From a virus: a DNA stretch of 25,830 nucleotides. Every line of letters begins with the position of its first letter. Positions within the stretch are counted from its first letter, which is position 1. A program made the translations under genes and the position numbers. The notes under the pieces were generated by a model, which saw only the letters and a list, made by a program, of their open reading frames with translations, was not told the origin of the DNA and searched no databases. This document shows, piece by piece, positions 8,586 to 15,277 of this stretch. Location: the IMG/VR virus record IMGVR_UViG_3300030101_003003, positions 1-25,830 of that record. One strand, 5' to 3'.

Positions 8586-9190
8586 TGACAATAAGAGCAA
8601 TATCTGAGGAACAAATAGAAAGGGCAGATCAAACTCCTATTATTCCAGGCACCGAAAAACGTAAAAGTATTTTTAGTGGTGAACAAAACAAAGCGGCCGG
8701 TTTTGCTGTAAGGATGGAGATAGCCAGTAAGATACTCAACGACTTAGAAGACTCTGGTTTTGATCCTGTAAATTTTAAAGATGTTTTGGTTGATAATTTT
8801 CCTATAATACCGGACGCAATAGAGCGTTTATTTTTAGATCCCAGGTTTATGCAATACAACAACGCTAAATTAGATTTTGGATCGGCACAACTTAGACAAG
8901 AAACTGGTGCTCAGATAAACGAAAGCGAGTTTGGCATGATAGAAAACACTTACTTTCCGTTGTTTGGAGAAGATGCTGGCACACGCTTACAAAAAAGAAA
9001 GGCTAGAAACAATGCCTTAGAGGCGATGAAGGGCGTGGCTGGTGCGGCTTATGATGATGTAAAGAAAGCTGTAATGGCCGGTGGATCTGGTTTAAACGTA
9101 GAGGAAGCTCTTGCTGAGTTGAGAAAAAGAGCAAAAACCGATCCTGAGTTAAGACAAAAATTAATTGAAAGAGGTTTGATGGATGAGTGA
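8585..9190 (+). CDS. Virion protein with the R-x-ESGA / YFP-GD type motif
   Basis: 201 residues, mostly helical. Residues about 95-147 read DFGSAQLRQETGAQINESEF, then YFPLFGEDAGTRLQKRKAR, matching a pattern frequent in phage internal proteins (R-x-E-[ST]-G-A-x-I-x-x-x-E-F ... Y-F-P-x-x-G-[DE] ... K-x-x-R). The same motif appears in degenerate form in the 742-residue protein upstream. The tail (DPELRQKLIERGLMDE) looks helical. It overlaps the following 800-residue gene by eight bases. A structural or ejection role is inferred from the motif and context; no enzyme residues are evident. Confidence 0.65.
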   Translation: MTIRAISEEQIERADQTPIIPGTEKRKSIFSGEQNKAAGFAVRMEIASKILNDLEDSGFDPVNFKDVLVDNFPIIPDAIERLFLDPRFMQYNNAKLDFGSAQLRQETGAQINESEFGMIENTYFPLFGEDAGTRLQKRKARNNALEAMKGVAGAAYDDVKKAVMAGGSGLNVEEALAELRKRAKTDPELRQKLIERGLMDE

Positions 9191-11585
9191 CGGATTTGAA
9201 AGTTTAGACGATACCATACTTTTGTCCATGGTTGAGCCTAATCAAGAGGCTGGAAACTATGAGGACGATCTGATTGACCAAATTGCTCAAGCAAGATTGT
9301 TGGCATCTATAGACACTAAAACAGGCGCACCAGCTAACGTAAGAGCAGCCGTAAGTGCGGCTCAAACAGAAGAAGACAGGTTGTTGACTTTGAAAAACTT
9401 TTATCCTGATGCTGTTCCGGTGCAAGCTATAGATCCTCAACATGGCATAGCTAAATTTGGTTTTGGTAATTTTGTTTATACAAATCCAGAAACAGGTCAG
9501 CTTACTTTGTTTGACGAAGATCTAAGATTATTTGGTATGTCTGTTCCTGGATTGAGAGATTTTGTAGATATAGGTCCAGAGATAGCTGAAACAGCTGGAG
9601 CTATAAGTGGAGCTGTAGCTGGAGGGACACTTGCAGCACCAAGCATAGCTGGTATAGGCGCTGGTATTGTGGTGGGCGAAGGTTTAGGTAGCGCTGCGGC
9701 AAGAGAAAGCTACATAGGTATATTGAATTATTTTGGTGAAACCGAGGACAATAGATCAGGAGCGGAAAGATTGTTTGATACGGGCACCACAGCAGCGGCA
9801 AACATGATACTAGGTCCAGTAATCAATAAACTTGCGTTAGGTGTAAAACATTTAGGAGGGGGCGCAGTAAGATACATGACCGGCGCTACAGCTCCCGAAG
9901 CAAAAGTAGCATTGAAAAACATGGAAACTATAGGCATTACAGATCCCTCTGCTGGAATGGTTACAGCTAATCCAACAATAAATTTGATGGAGTCGGCTCT
10001 GGCGGCAGCTCCAACATCTACAAAAATTATGCACGAAAATGCTGCCCAGGTAATTAATCAAATGGATAATTTCACTAGAGATTTGGCCACTAAATACGGA
10101 GGTGTAAGAACCACAGCAGAAGCAGCAGAAGAATTAATGGCTGGCGCTAGAGCAGCAAGAGAAAGATATGACATAGAGGTTACTAGGCTGTACGACGAGG
10201 TTACACCATTTATGCCAGACAGCATAGTTTCAGATGCCGCAAACGTGCAAGCGTTCACAAAAAAATATTTAGCACAATCAAAAACTGCTACAGGAGCAGA
10301 TTTTGTAAATCCAGCTATACGCATGGCAGAAAAAGTCTTAAAAGACGCTGGGGATGGCGTATTGACTTACAAACAACTCAAAGATTTCAAAGTTAGTCTA
10401 GGTAGAAATTTAGCTTCGGCGGAATCAGCTGGGGCTAAGTTAGGTGGTGCGGACGCTAAGATAAAAGAATTGTATGGTTATGTAGTCAAAGACCTTGATG
10501 CTCTTATAGCAAAGGGTGGTGACGATGCCAGCGCGGCTTATAAGGCTGCCAATGATTTTGTCAAAGCCAATACCGGTAAAGCCGGCGGTATAACTTATCT
10601 TGACAATCTTATAAAAAAAGGCGGTGCAAGAGCTACAGCAGCTTTGAAGTATGTAGAAAGCGGAGCTAAAGACGGCGGCGAAGATCTTATTAAATTAAAG
10701 AGTCTCTTGAACGAGGACGAATATAATGTAATGGCGGGTTACTTACTAGGCAAAATGGGTTTGCCTACAGCCAGTAGAAGAACTGCGGTAGCATTAGGTG
10801 AAGAAGCGGCTACAGAAGGTGCAGAAGTTTTAGCTCAACAAGGCTTTAGTCCAAAAACTTTTATAAATAATTGGAACACTTTGAGTTTTGAAGCTAAGGA
10901 AGCCTTATTTAGAGGAACCGAACATGAAAAATTAATACCTGAGCTAGATGCTTTGGTTGATACTGTGCAGCGTATAGGAGTGGCGGCAGATCAAATGGCT
11001 AATCCTAGTGGAACCGCTAGAGTTTTGGGTGCTTTAAGTATGTTCGGTATTGGTGCCGGTGATGCAGCTTTCGGTCAAATGATTGGATCTGAGGGTTTTG
11101 AATATGGTTTTAGCGCTTTGATAGCTCCAGCTATGTCTGCTAAATTAATGACTAACCCTTCTTTTGTAAGGTGGCTGTCCGAAGGTGTTGAGAAGGCTGC
11201 TTATGATCCACAAAGTTTTGGTCAACACGTCAGACGTTTGTACCAAATTTATGAGCTTAATCCAGATATTAGGGAAGAGGTAAGAGCCATAACAGAGGGT
11301 TTGACCGGAGATACTATTGAAAGGGTGCCTACTCAAAACTCTAAGTCTGCTCTTCCGGTAACTACTCCGGCACCAAACGAACAAGCGTTTCGTGAAGTAA
11401 CTAATCCAGAGATAGCGGGTAAATTGTTACCAGACACAAACTTGGCAGAACAAATAACAGATTTCACCATGCCCACAGTTGCAGATCCAGATAGACAGCT
11501 GGCTATGTCGCCGACAGTTTTGCCAGATGAAAGGGATCGAGAGATCGCAATGCGCGAAGCGGGTGGCATTGGATCCTTAGTTTAG
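9183..11585 (+). CDS. Very large ejection/internal virion protein
   Basis: 800 residues, the largest protein here. An acidic N-terminus is followed by a Gly/Ala-rich hydrophobic region at about 140-185 (AISGAVAGGTLAAPSIAGIG) that could form transmembrane helices. The middle (280-560) is helical with many Ala, Lys and Glu. Around 615-660 another hydrophobic segment (RVLGALSMFGIGAGDAAFGQ) leads into LIAPAMSAKLMTNPSFVRWL. The C-terminus (after 700) is polar and Pro-rich. Large proteins of this build at the end of the virion operon in podoviruses are usually ejected into the host envelope to guide DNA. I saw no lytic transglycosylase signature. It overlaps the previous gene by eight bases and is followed one base later by the HNH-like gene. 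Confidence 0.6.
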   Translation: MSDGFESLDDTILLSMVEPNQEAGNYEDDLIDQIAQARLLASIDTKTGAPANVRAAVSAAQTEEDRLLTLKNFYPDAVPVQAIDPQHGIAKFGFGNFVYTNPETGQLTLFDEDLRLFGMSVPGLRDFVDIGPEIAETAGAISGAVAGGTLAAPSIAGIGAGIVVGEGLGSAAARESYIGILNYFGETEDNRSGAERLFDTGTTAAANMILGPVINKLALGVKHLGGGAVRYMTGATAPEAKVALKNMETIGITDPSAGMVTANPTINLMESALAAAPTSTKIMHENAAQVINQMDNFTRDLATKYGGVRTTAEAAEELMAGARAARERYDIEVTRLYDEVTPFMPDSIVSDAANVQAFTKKYLAQSKTATGADFVNPAIRMAEKVLKDAGDGVLTYKQLKDFKVSLGRNLASAESAGAKLGGADAKIKELYGYVVKDLDALIAKGGDDASAAYKAANDFVKANTGKAGGITYLDNLIKKGGARATAALKYVESGAKDGGEDLIKLKSLLNEDEYNVMAGYLLGKMGLPTASRRTAVALGEEAATEGAEVLAQQGFSPKTFINNWNTLSFEAKEALFRGTEHEKLIPELDALVDTVQRIGVAADQMANPSGTARVLGALSMFGIGAGDAAFGQMIGSEGFEYGFSALIAPAMSAKLMTNPSFVRWLSEGVEKAAYDPQSFGQHVRRLYQIYELNPDIREEVRAITEGLTGDTIERVPTQNSKSALPVTTPAPNEQAFREVTNPEIAGKLLPDTNLAEQITDFTMPTVADPDRQLAMSPTVLPDERDREIAMREAGGIGSLV

Positions 11586-11586
11586 T

Positions 11587-11838
11587 ATGGCCAGGGATTA
11601 TGCCAAAGAGTATGCAAACTATCACTCCAAGCCAGAACAAATCAAAAAGAGATCTTCCAGGAATAAAGCCAGGCGTTTAGCAGTCAAGATAGGTAAAGCC
11701 AAGAAGGGCGATGGCATGGACATACATCATAGGGACGGGAACCCAATGAATAACAGTCGGGGTAATCTAAAGTCTATGGCTAAAAGTAAGAATAGATCTT
11801 TTGCTAGGACCAGGACGGCCAGAAAGAAAAGATCTTAG
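11587..11838 (+). CDS. Small basic HNH-like protein
   Basis: 83 residues, very basic (many Lys/Arg). The N-terminus (MARDYAKEYANYHSKPEQIKK) is followed by KARRLAVKIGKAKKGDGMDI and the core IHHRDGNPMNNSRGNL at about 46-61. That core matches the 'H-H-x-D-G-x-x-x-N-N-x-x-x-N-L' half of HNH nucleases, but the usual zinc cysteines and the last histidine are absent; MAKSKNRSF follows instead. It may be a minimal HNH nuclease, or a nucleic-acid-binding remnant. It is the last gene of the virion block and its end overlaps the end of a minus-strand gene by four bases. No Shine-Dalgarno stands out. Confidence 0.6.
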   Translation: MARDYAKEYANYHSKPEQIKKRSSRNKARRLAVKIGKAKKGDGMDIHHRDGNPMNNSRGNLKSMAKSKNRSFARTRTARKKRS

Positions 11839-12074
11839 GATTCTGATTCTGTGGCGCTTATAATCGCCCCTACAACCTCATAATCGAGATCGTAACCCAT
11901 ATAGGTACCTCCACCTACATTTACCTCTAAATTACGCGATATGAGCCTCATAAGGGCTGCTTGTTGGTGTAGGGTAAGTCGACTAAACAGATCTATAACC
12001 TCTTGTGCTTCAAGCACAGGCTTGTAGGATTGAGGCACAGACTTCTTAGGCTTTGCTTTGTTAAACAAATTCAT
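11835..12074 (-). CDS. Small hypothetical protein
   Basis: 79 residues. A Lys-rich start (MNLFNKAKPKKSVPQSYKP) leads to one amphipathic helical region (EVIDLFSRLTLHQQAALMRLISRNL) and then a Gly/Tyr-rich beta segment (GGGTYMGYDLDYEVVGAI). The gene is preceded by a plausible ribosome binding site (GGAG) inside the end of the upstream minus-strand gene, which it overlaps by 14 bases. That coupling is the main support that it is real. Its 3' end overlaps the end of the virion operon by four bases. Family not recognised. Confidence 0.55.
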   Translation of the reverse strand: MNLFNKAKPKKSVPQSYKPVLEAQEVIDLFSRLTLHQQAALMRLISRNLEVNVGGGTYMGYDLDYEVVGAIISATESES

Positions 12075-12270
12075 GGCCTAGCTCCGCACTTAGTTTTTTG
12101 TGCTCTTTCTGTATTAAGCGTTTGAGCTGATCTATTTTAGATCTGTTCTCCATAATGCAGATTTCCTCCAAAAGATCGTAAGTTGCCGGATCTACAGCAA
12201 GACTTTTCCTTATTTCTTTGCCGTCTTTTTTCGTCTGTATTGTATCTGATTCTGTAATCATGTGCTCCAT
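12061..12270 (-). CDS. Candidate ribbon-helix-helix transcription regulator
   Basis: 69 residues from the ATG at 12270 (a TTG nine codons upstream and an ATG three codons downstream are alternative starts). Residues 18-60 read KEIRKSLAVDPATYDLLEEI then a second helix RSKIDQLKRLIQKEHKKL. The spacing of a short basic strand, a helix with a D-P-x-x-Y start, and a second helix fits the CopG/Arc-type ribbon-helix-helix fold, which binds operators as dimers. The gene is divergent from the 2OG oxygenase at 12333 across 62 bases, so it could control that promoter and its own. The glycine of the typical loop is replaced (MENRSK), so the call is tentative. Confidence 0.55.
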   Translation of the reverse strand: MEHMITESDTIQTKKDGKEIRKSLAVDPATYDLLEEICIMENRSKIDQLKRLIQKEHKKLSAELGHEFV

Positions 12271-12316
12271 TCTATAAAATTTTGCAGAAATATACAAATA
12301 AATATTAGTATTGATC

Positions 12317-12325
12317 TGATATACT
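12317..12325 (+). promoter_or_regulatory. Extended -10 candidate promoter, leaderless start
   Basis: TGATATACT matches an extended -10 element (TGn-TATACT). Seven bases (CCTAACT) separate it from the ATG at 12333, so the transcript would begin at about the A of the ATG. No Shine-Dalgarno sequence precedes the gene, and no good -35 box lies 17 bases upstream, as expected for an extended -10 promoter. The CTAACT-ATG junction is shared with the gene at 1625. Confidence 0.5.
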
Positions 12326-12332
12326 CCTAACT

Positions 12333-13046
12333 ATGTACCAGGTAAAAAACTATTTATTAAGCATGCAGTCGCATTGGATGATAAATCATACTACTTACCA
12401 AGCAGTGCAAGACTCGGTACCCAAGATTATAAAGTTTAAAGCTGGCGAAGGTGTAGAGGCCATGGGTAAAACTCCTGTGCATGATGTGGTGAAAAAAATC
12501 CACCCCGATATATATAAGGTTCCTTTGTTTCGTAGAAAGTTTTGTTCGTTGCTTATGAAGGAAATAGAACACATGAAGCGAGAGATAGGATTTCAACCGA
12601 ACGAGGATGAAGACGAGCTCCGCCAGATCCCTGAGATCGTTTTGCGTGAACACGCGCCAGAGCTCTATCGCAGTATGTGGTTCGTGGTCCAGACTGTACT
12701 GAATCCTATATTCAACGCCATCTGGCAAAGAGACTGTGCGGACCCGGCTACCATACAGATAGCTAACTACAATTTGAAAGATAAGAAACAAGGATCCTGG
12801 CATCACGACGAAAGCTCGGACATATCCGTCGTGGTTCCTTTGAACACTGGCAAGTATGTTGGTGGAGGGACCGCCTTTCATAACTATGGGGAGATAGCGC
12901 CATTACCCACAGGCCATGCACTGTTTTTCCCCAGCTTCACACATCTACACAAAGGTTTGCCGGTCGAATCTGGTGATAGATACCTGTTGGTTTTTTGGCT
13001 GAACAACGCCAAAAGAATCGTCGATTTGTACGAAGAAATAATCTAA
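12333..13046 (+). CDS. 2-oxoglutarate/Fe(II)-dependent oxygenase, prolyl-hydroxylase-like
   Basis: 237 residues. The C-terminal half carries the double-stranded beta-helix signature: SWHHDESSDISVVVPLN at about 155-171 supplies the first iron ligands (H157-x-D159), GGGTAF at 177-182 is the conserved turn, and HKGLPVESGDRYLLVFWL from about 206 supplies the distal histidine (H206) and the Arg (R216) that binds 2-oxoglutarate. Members couple decarboxylation of 2-oxoglutarate to hydroxylation of a protein, nucleic acid or small molecule. The N-terminal 140 residues do not match anything I know and may set substrate choice. It lies alone behind a candidate leaderless promoter and before the small-gene train at 13137. 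It is only distantly similar to the second oxygenase at 20639. Confidence 0.8.
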   Translation: MYQVKNYLLSMQSHWMINHTTYQAVQDSVPKIIKFKAGEGVEAMGKTPVHDVVKKIHPDIYKVPLFRRKFCSLLMKEIEHMKREIGFQPNEDEDELRQIPEIVLREHAPELYRSMWFVVQTVLNPIFNAIWQRDCADPATIQIANYNLKDKKQGSWHHDESSDISVVVPLNTGKYVGGGTAFHNYGEIAPLPTGHALFFPSFTHLHKGLPVESGDRYLLVFWLNNAKRIVDLYEEII

Positions 13047-13063
13047 AAATATCCTCTATAAAT

Positions 13064-13080
13064 AGTTGCACATAGTTGCA
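13064..13080 (+). repeat. 17-bp twin TTGCA element, copy 1
   Basis: AGTTGCACATAGTTGCA contains two TTGCA units ten bases apart, one helical turn. An exact 17-base copy occurs in reverse orientation at 19696-19712, and a related twin (TTGCAAACATTTGCAA) at 24909-24924. The element overlaps the -35 region of the promoter for the small-gene operon, so it fits an operator or activator site. Confidence 0.6.
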
Positions 13081-13094
13081 ACTTTTGATAATAT
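13066..13094 (+). promoter_or_regulatory. Sigma70-like promoter of the small-gene operon
   Basis: TTGCAC (13066-13071) and TAATAT (13089-13094) are separated by 17 bases. The predicted start lies near 13101, 36 bases before the first ATG at 13137. A nearly identical promoter (TTGCAT-17-TAATAT) precedes the primase gene. Confidence 0.55.
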
Positions 13095-13097
13095 AGT

Positions 13098-13110
13098 CAT
13101 GTGAGACATG
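13098..13110. promoter_or_regulatory. Dyad at the predicted transcription start
   Basis: CATGT-GAG-ACATG is a perfect 5-bp inverted repeat with a 3-base centre. It covers the predicted start of the 13066-13094 promoter, where a bound repressor would block initiation, or it could form a small 5' hairpin in the transcript. Which of these applies cannot be told from sequence. Confidence 0.35.
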
Positions 13111-13136
13111 TTATTAAAAACCAAAAAGGAGGAGAA

Positions 13137-13250
13137 ATGATAAAAGTGTTAAACATCCTAGAGCATTGGGCCTTGCCCGTTGCGTTGTTCAATATGGTTG
13201 CGTTCATCTTTGCGGTTGACGCAATCATCAAATTATTGGAGGTAGTGTAA
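13137..13250 (+). CDS. 37-residue single-pass membrane peptide
   Basis: A short gene with a strong ribosome binding site (AAAAAGGAGGAGAA before ATG 13137). The peptide starts MIKVLNILEHW, is hydrophobic through about residues 11-31 (ALPVALFNMVAFIFAVDAII), and ends KLLEVV. One transmembrane helix is likely. It is the first gene of the small-gene train. Its last codons (GGAGGTAGTG) form the ribosome binding site of the next gene, and its TAA overlaps the next ATG by one base. Function unknown. Confidence 0.6.
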   Translation: MIKVLNILEHWALPVALFNMVAFIFAVDAIIKLLEVV

Positions 13251-13483
13251 TGGCAGACATAATGGGTAATGCAACTAAGTTAGTTTGCAGAGAGACAGGA
13301 GCCGATGTGAAGATCGGTTACAAAAGAGATTGTCACAATGAGGACGAACCAGTCGTAGTTACTGGACACTGTGCCAGGACCGGCAGAGTCTATTTCGAGT
13401 TAGCTAACGGCTATAACGTAAGGACCGAGGGCGGTAAGTTCCCAAGTGTAATCAATACAAAAATTGTTAAGGAGGTAGTGTAA
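13250..13483 (+). CDS. Small soluble phage protein, unknown function
   Basis: 77 residues, beta-rich, with two Cys in the first half (KLVCRETGADVKIGYKRDCH) and a third at CARTGRVYFELANG. The pattern of short strands and turns looks like a small SH3- or OB-like barrel, but that is only an impression. It is coupled at both ends: ATG overlaps the stop of the membrane peptide, and its own end (AAGGAGGTAGTGTAATG) supplies ribosome binding site, stop and the next start. Confidence 0.7.
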   Translation: MADIMGNATKLVCRETGADVKIGYKRDCHNEDEPVVVTGHCARTGRVYFELANGYNVRTEGGKFPSVINTKIVKEVV

Positions 13484-13932
13484 TGAGTTGTTACTTAATG
13501 AATGAAGAGGAGATCGGGGCCATAGCAGTGGCAAATTTTAGAGGCTTAACATATGACAGCAATGGTAGGTTTTACAACCCGGTTACAAAAAAGGTTGTAC
13601 TAAAAAATGCTGGGGATTTGGCTGAAATGTTGGCGTTACAAAACATTGCCAGTTGCCAAGCTAGATACCCAAAAGAAGGTAGAGTTGCCGGCGGTTTCTT
13701 AGACTCTGCTGAACATGTTGAGCTATACATAGAAAGAGCTAGAGAGTGTGGTAACAAACTACAACCTTTCTTGAAGCCGATGAAACTATACGGCTTGATT
13801 AAGGAATATATGTACCAGGCTTGTGAAACTGACGATTGGTATGAAACTGACGCTTATTGGTATTGTAATACAGTTGCCCACCTAGCAGCCGCTAAGGAGC
13901 AAAGAACACAAGAAAAAAAGGAGGTGGTGTGA
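13483..13932 (+). CDS. Small phage protein, unknown function
   Basis: 149 residues, mostly helical, with many Tyr and Cys in the last half (LYGLIKEYMYQACETDDWYE, then TDAYWYCNTVAHLAAAKEQR). The N-terminal segment has an FRGLTYDSNGRFYNPVTKKV beta-hairpin-like stretch. The C-terminus is Lys/Glu-rich and ends KKEVV, whose codons form the next ribosome binding site. No family recognised. Its location between a membrane peptide and a zinc-knuckle protein in an operon with its own promoter suggests an early accessory function. Confidence 0.7.
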   Translation: MSCYLMNEEEIGAIAVANFRGLTYDSNGRFYNPVTKKVVLKNAGDLAEMLALQNIASCQARYPKEGRVAGGFLDSAEHVELYIERARECGNKLQPFLKPMKLYGLIKEYMYQACETDDWYETDAYWYCNTVAHLAAAKEQRTQEKKEVV

Positions 13933-14141
13933 TGTTTGATGTAATTAGCTATGACGAGAATGGCAAAGAAGATAAAGCCATGTCAAAGAAACTTAAAGAC
14001 GGATTTGCAAAAGTGTACGACAACATGTGCAAAGAATGTCTAGGCACTGGCAAAAGAAAGATTACTTTCGAGGATTGCTTTGGTAATCCAAAGCCAGAAA
14101 AAACTGTTTATTTAAAATGCAACTGTAAGGAGGTAGTGTGA
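13932..14141 (+). CDS. Small zinc-knuckle (CxxCxGxG-type) protein
   Basis: 69 residues from ATG 13932, chosen because it has the same GGAGG-to-start spacing as the upstream genes (a GTG one codon earlier is the alternative). A single CKECLGTGKRK motif at about residues 33-43 resembles half of a DnaJ-type CxxCxGxG zinc finger; the partner CNC lies near the end (YLKCNCKEVV), so the four cysteines (C-x2-C ... C-x-C) could bind one zinc. Such knuckles act in protein or nucleic-acid binding. It shares the operon's coupled junctions. Confidence 0.65.
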   Translation: MFDVISYDENGKEDKAMSKKLKDGFAKVYDNMCKECLGTGKRKITFEDCFGNPKPEKTVYLKCNCKEVV

Positions 14142-14305
14142 AAGAAGATCTTGTATTAGTGAAAGTCAAAAACAAGCCGAATGAATTGAAGGCGGTTACT
14201 CACTTGGGTAAGTATTCTCAACATAAAGGTTTGTTTGACGAGGTGGTCAAAACATTAGATTGGTTAGACGAAACAAGAGAAATTGCAGAGGATTTTGCAG
14301 ATTAA
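14138..14305 (+). CDS. Small hypothetical protein with GTG start
   Basis: 55 residues starting at GTG 14138, which overlaps the previous stop (GTGA) and has the AAGGAGG site four bases upstream. The peptide begins MKEDLVLVKVKNKPNELKAV and continues with HKGLFDEVVKTLDWLDETRE, so it has a short strand followed by a helix and an acidic end. It is the last gene of the train and the only one lacking the EVV terminus. Non-ATG start and short length lower confidence. Confidence 0.5.
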   Translation: MKEDLVLVKVKNKPNELKAVTHLGKYSQHKGLFDEVVKTLDWLDETREIAEDFAD

Positions 14306-14406
14306 CGGAGGCACCCTGGAGCTGCTCAAACAGGTGGCGCAATCCCGATGAATGAAGTGCCCCGCCTCCGTATGTAACGCGAGCGTTACCCATTGGGGGG
14401 CCAATG
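14306..14406 (+). ncRNA. Candidate structured RNA element (three-way junction plus two hairpins)
   Basis: Starting the base after the stop codon, CGGAGGC (14306-14312) pairs with GCCTCCG (14364-14370) as a 7-bp closing stem. Inside it, ACCcTG (14313-14318) pairs with CAGGT (14331-14335) around one bulged C, and GGCGC (14336-14340) pairs with GTGCC (14357-14361) with one G-T wobble. This gives a three-way junction. Two perfect hairpins follow: GTAACG-CGAG-CGTTAC (14374-14389) and CATTGG-GGGG-CCAATG (14391-14406). No gene is visible in this stretch. It matches no tRNA or riboswitch consensus I know. Strand is inferred from the direction of the genes upstream. Confidence 0.4.
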
Positions 14407-14424
14407 AATCACTGTTTGAAAAAG

Positions 14425-14448
14425 AGGAGGCGTAAGCCTCCTTTTTTT
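14425..14448. terminator. Bidirectional rho-independent terminator
   Basis: AGGAGGC-GTAA-GCCTCCT forms a perfect 7-bp GC-rich stem with a tetraloop. Seven T follow on the plus strand, and CTTTTTC follows on the minus strand, so it can end both the small-gene operon (plus) and the exonuclease operon (minus). The minus-strand gene's stop overlaps the plus-side T tract. Confidence 0.85.
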
Positions 14449-15238
14449 AGTAAAGATCTTTTAGTCCGATCTCTTGCTCACCATCCAGGTTGTAAGGTTT
14501 GTATTCGTCTTTTGCCTCACACTCTAGTATTGTTTTCAGCGCTTGTTGGTTTTTAGCTTGTCCATACTTCAATGCCTCCGGGTGCATGGAGTAAACCACA
14601 AAGGGGTGCGGATCCTGTTTTTCTTGTGCCAGGAACTTAAACCCTTTAGCCGGTAGATCTAAGGCCCTGGCAGCATCTACATATAGCGCAGCTTGCATGT
14701 GATAGTTGAAAGCATTTATAGCCTGTTTAAAGCCCCTGGGAGACGCATCACGGCACGTTTTAAGATCCCATACATACTCACCATCATACCAATCCATTCG
14801 TGCCTTAAACGGCTCGCCATGCCATTCAAAAACTAAAGTCAGTTCTACCTTATCGGTTTCGCTTGGTATGTATTCTTTGACGAGCTCCCGGCGTTTCATG
14901 CAAAGATCGTATAGATCCTGGGTGATTGGTGTGCGGTTGCCTACAGACGCTAAGAAGTCTTCGTAGTCTGCTTTGCCGGCTTTGGTCCTTCTATCCACAT
15001 TGGGTTGTATTACAAACTCTGTATCAAACTTATGGTGCTCTAAGAACGTGGTGTGTTGTACTCTGCCTTCCAGAAGCGCTGGCGTTTGTTCCAAGGCCTT
15101 TTGGTTTTTCCAGCTGTAAGGACATTTACTGGCCGCTGTTAGATCGTGAGATCTTCTGGCCTTTTTACCTTTATAGCTTATAGCGTCATAGTCTTCGTAA
15201 CTTAGATCTTCGTATATTCCTAATTCAAAATCTTGCAT
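14447..15238 (-). CDS. RecE/exonuclease VIII-like PD-(D/E)XK exonuclease
   Basis: 263 residues from the ATG at 15238, preferred because GGAG lies six bases upstream; an ATG four codons earlier (15250) has no such site. The motifs run in RecB-nuclease order: EGRVQHTTFLEH (the G-x-x-x-H region, about 57-68), FKARMDWYDG with the catalytic Asp near 149, WDLKTCRDAS with D-x-K near 158-160, and FNYHMQAALYVDA with the Y-x-x-Q motif near 179-182. This is the signature of the PDDEXK exonucleases that resect one strand at double-strand ends for phage recombination. No RecT/Beta-type annealing protein is visible in the window; the SSB-like protein in the same operon is the nearest partner. Confidence 0.85.
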   Translation of the reverse strand: MQDFELGIYEDLSYEDYDAISYKGKKARRSHDLTAASKCPYSWKNQKALEQTPALLEGRVQHTTFLEHHKFDTEFVIQPNVDRRTKAGKADYEDFLASVGNRTPITQDLYDLCMKRRELVKEYIPSETDKVELTLVFEWHGEPFKARMDWYDGEYVWDLKTCRDASPRGFKQAINAFNYHMQAALYVDAARALDLPAKGFKFLAQEKQDPHPFVVYSMHPEALKYGQAKNQQALKTILECEAKDEYKPYNLDGEQEIGLKDLY

Positions 15239-15277
15239 TTTTTTCTCCATAGTTTTTACCGGTCAACTAATCACCGG

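Noticed and set aside
14306-14370. A tRNA gene, because of a 7-bp closing stem like an acceptor stem
   Set aside because: No T-arm (GTTCGA-type loop with 5-bp stem) or anticodon arm can be built, and the D-arm position does not fit. It is kept as an unassigned structured element.
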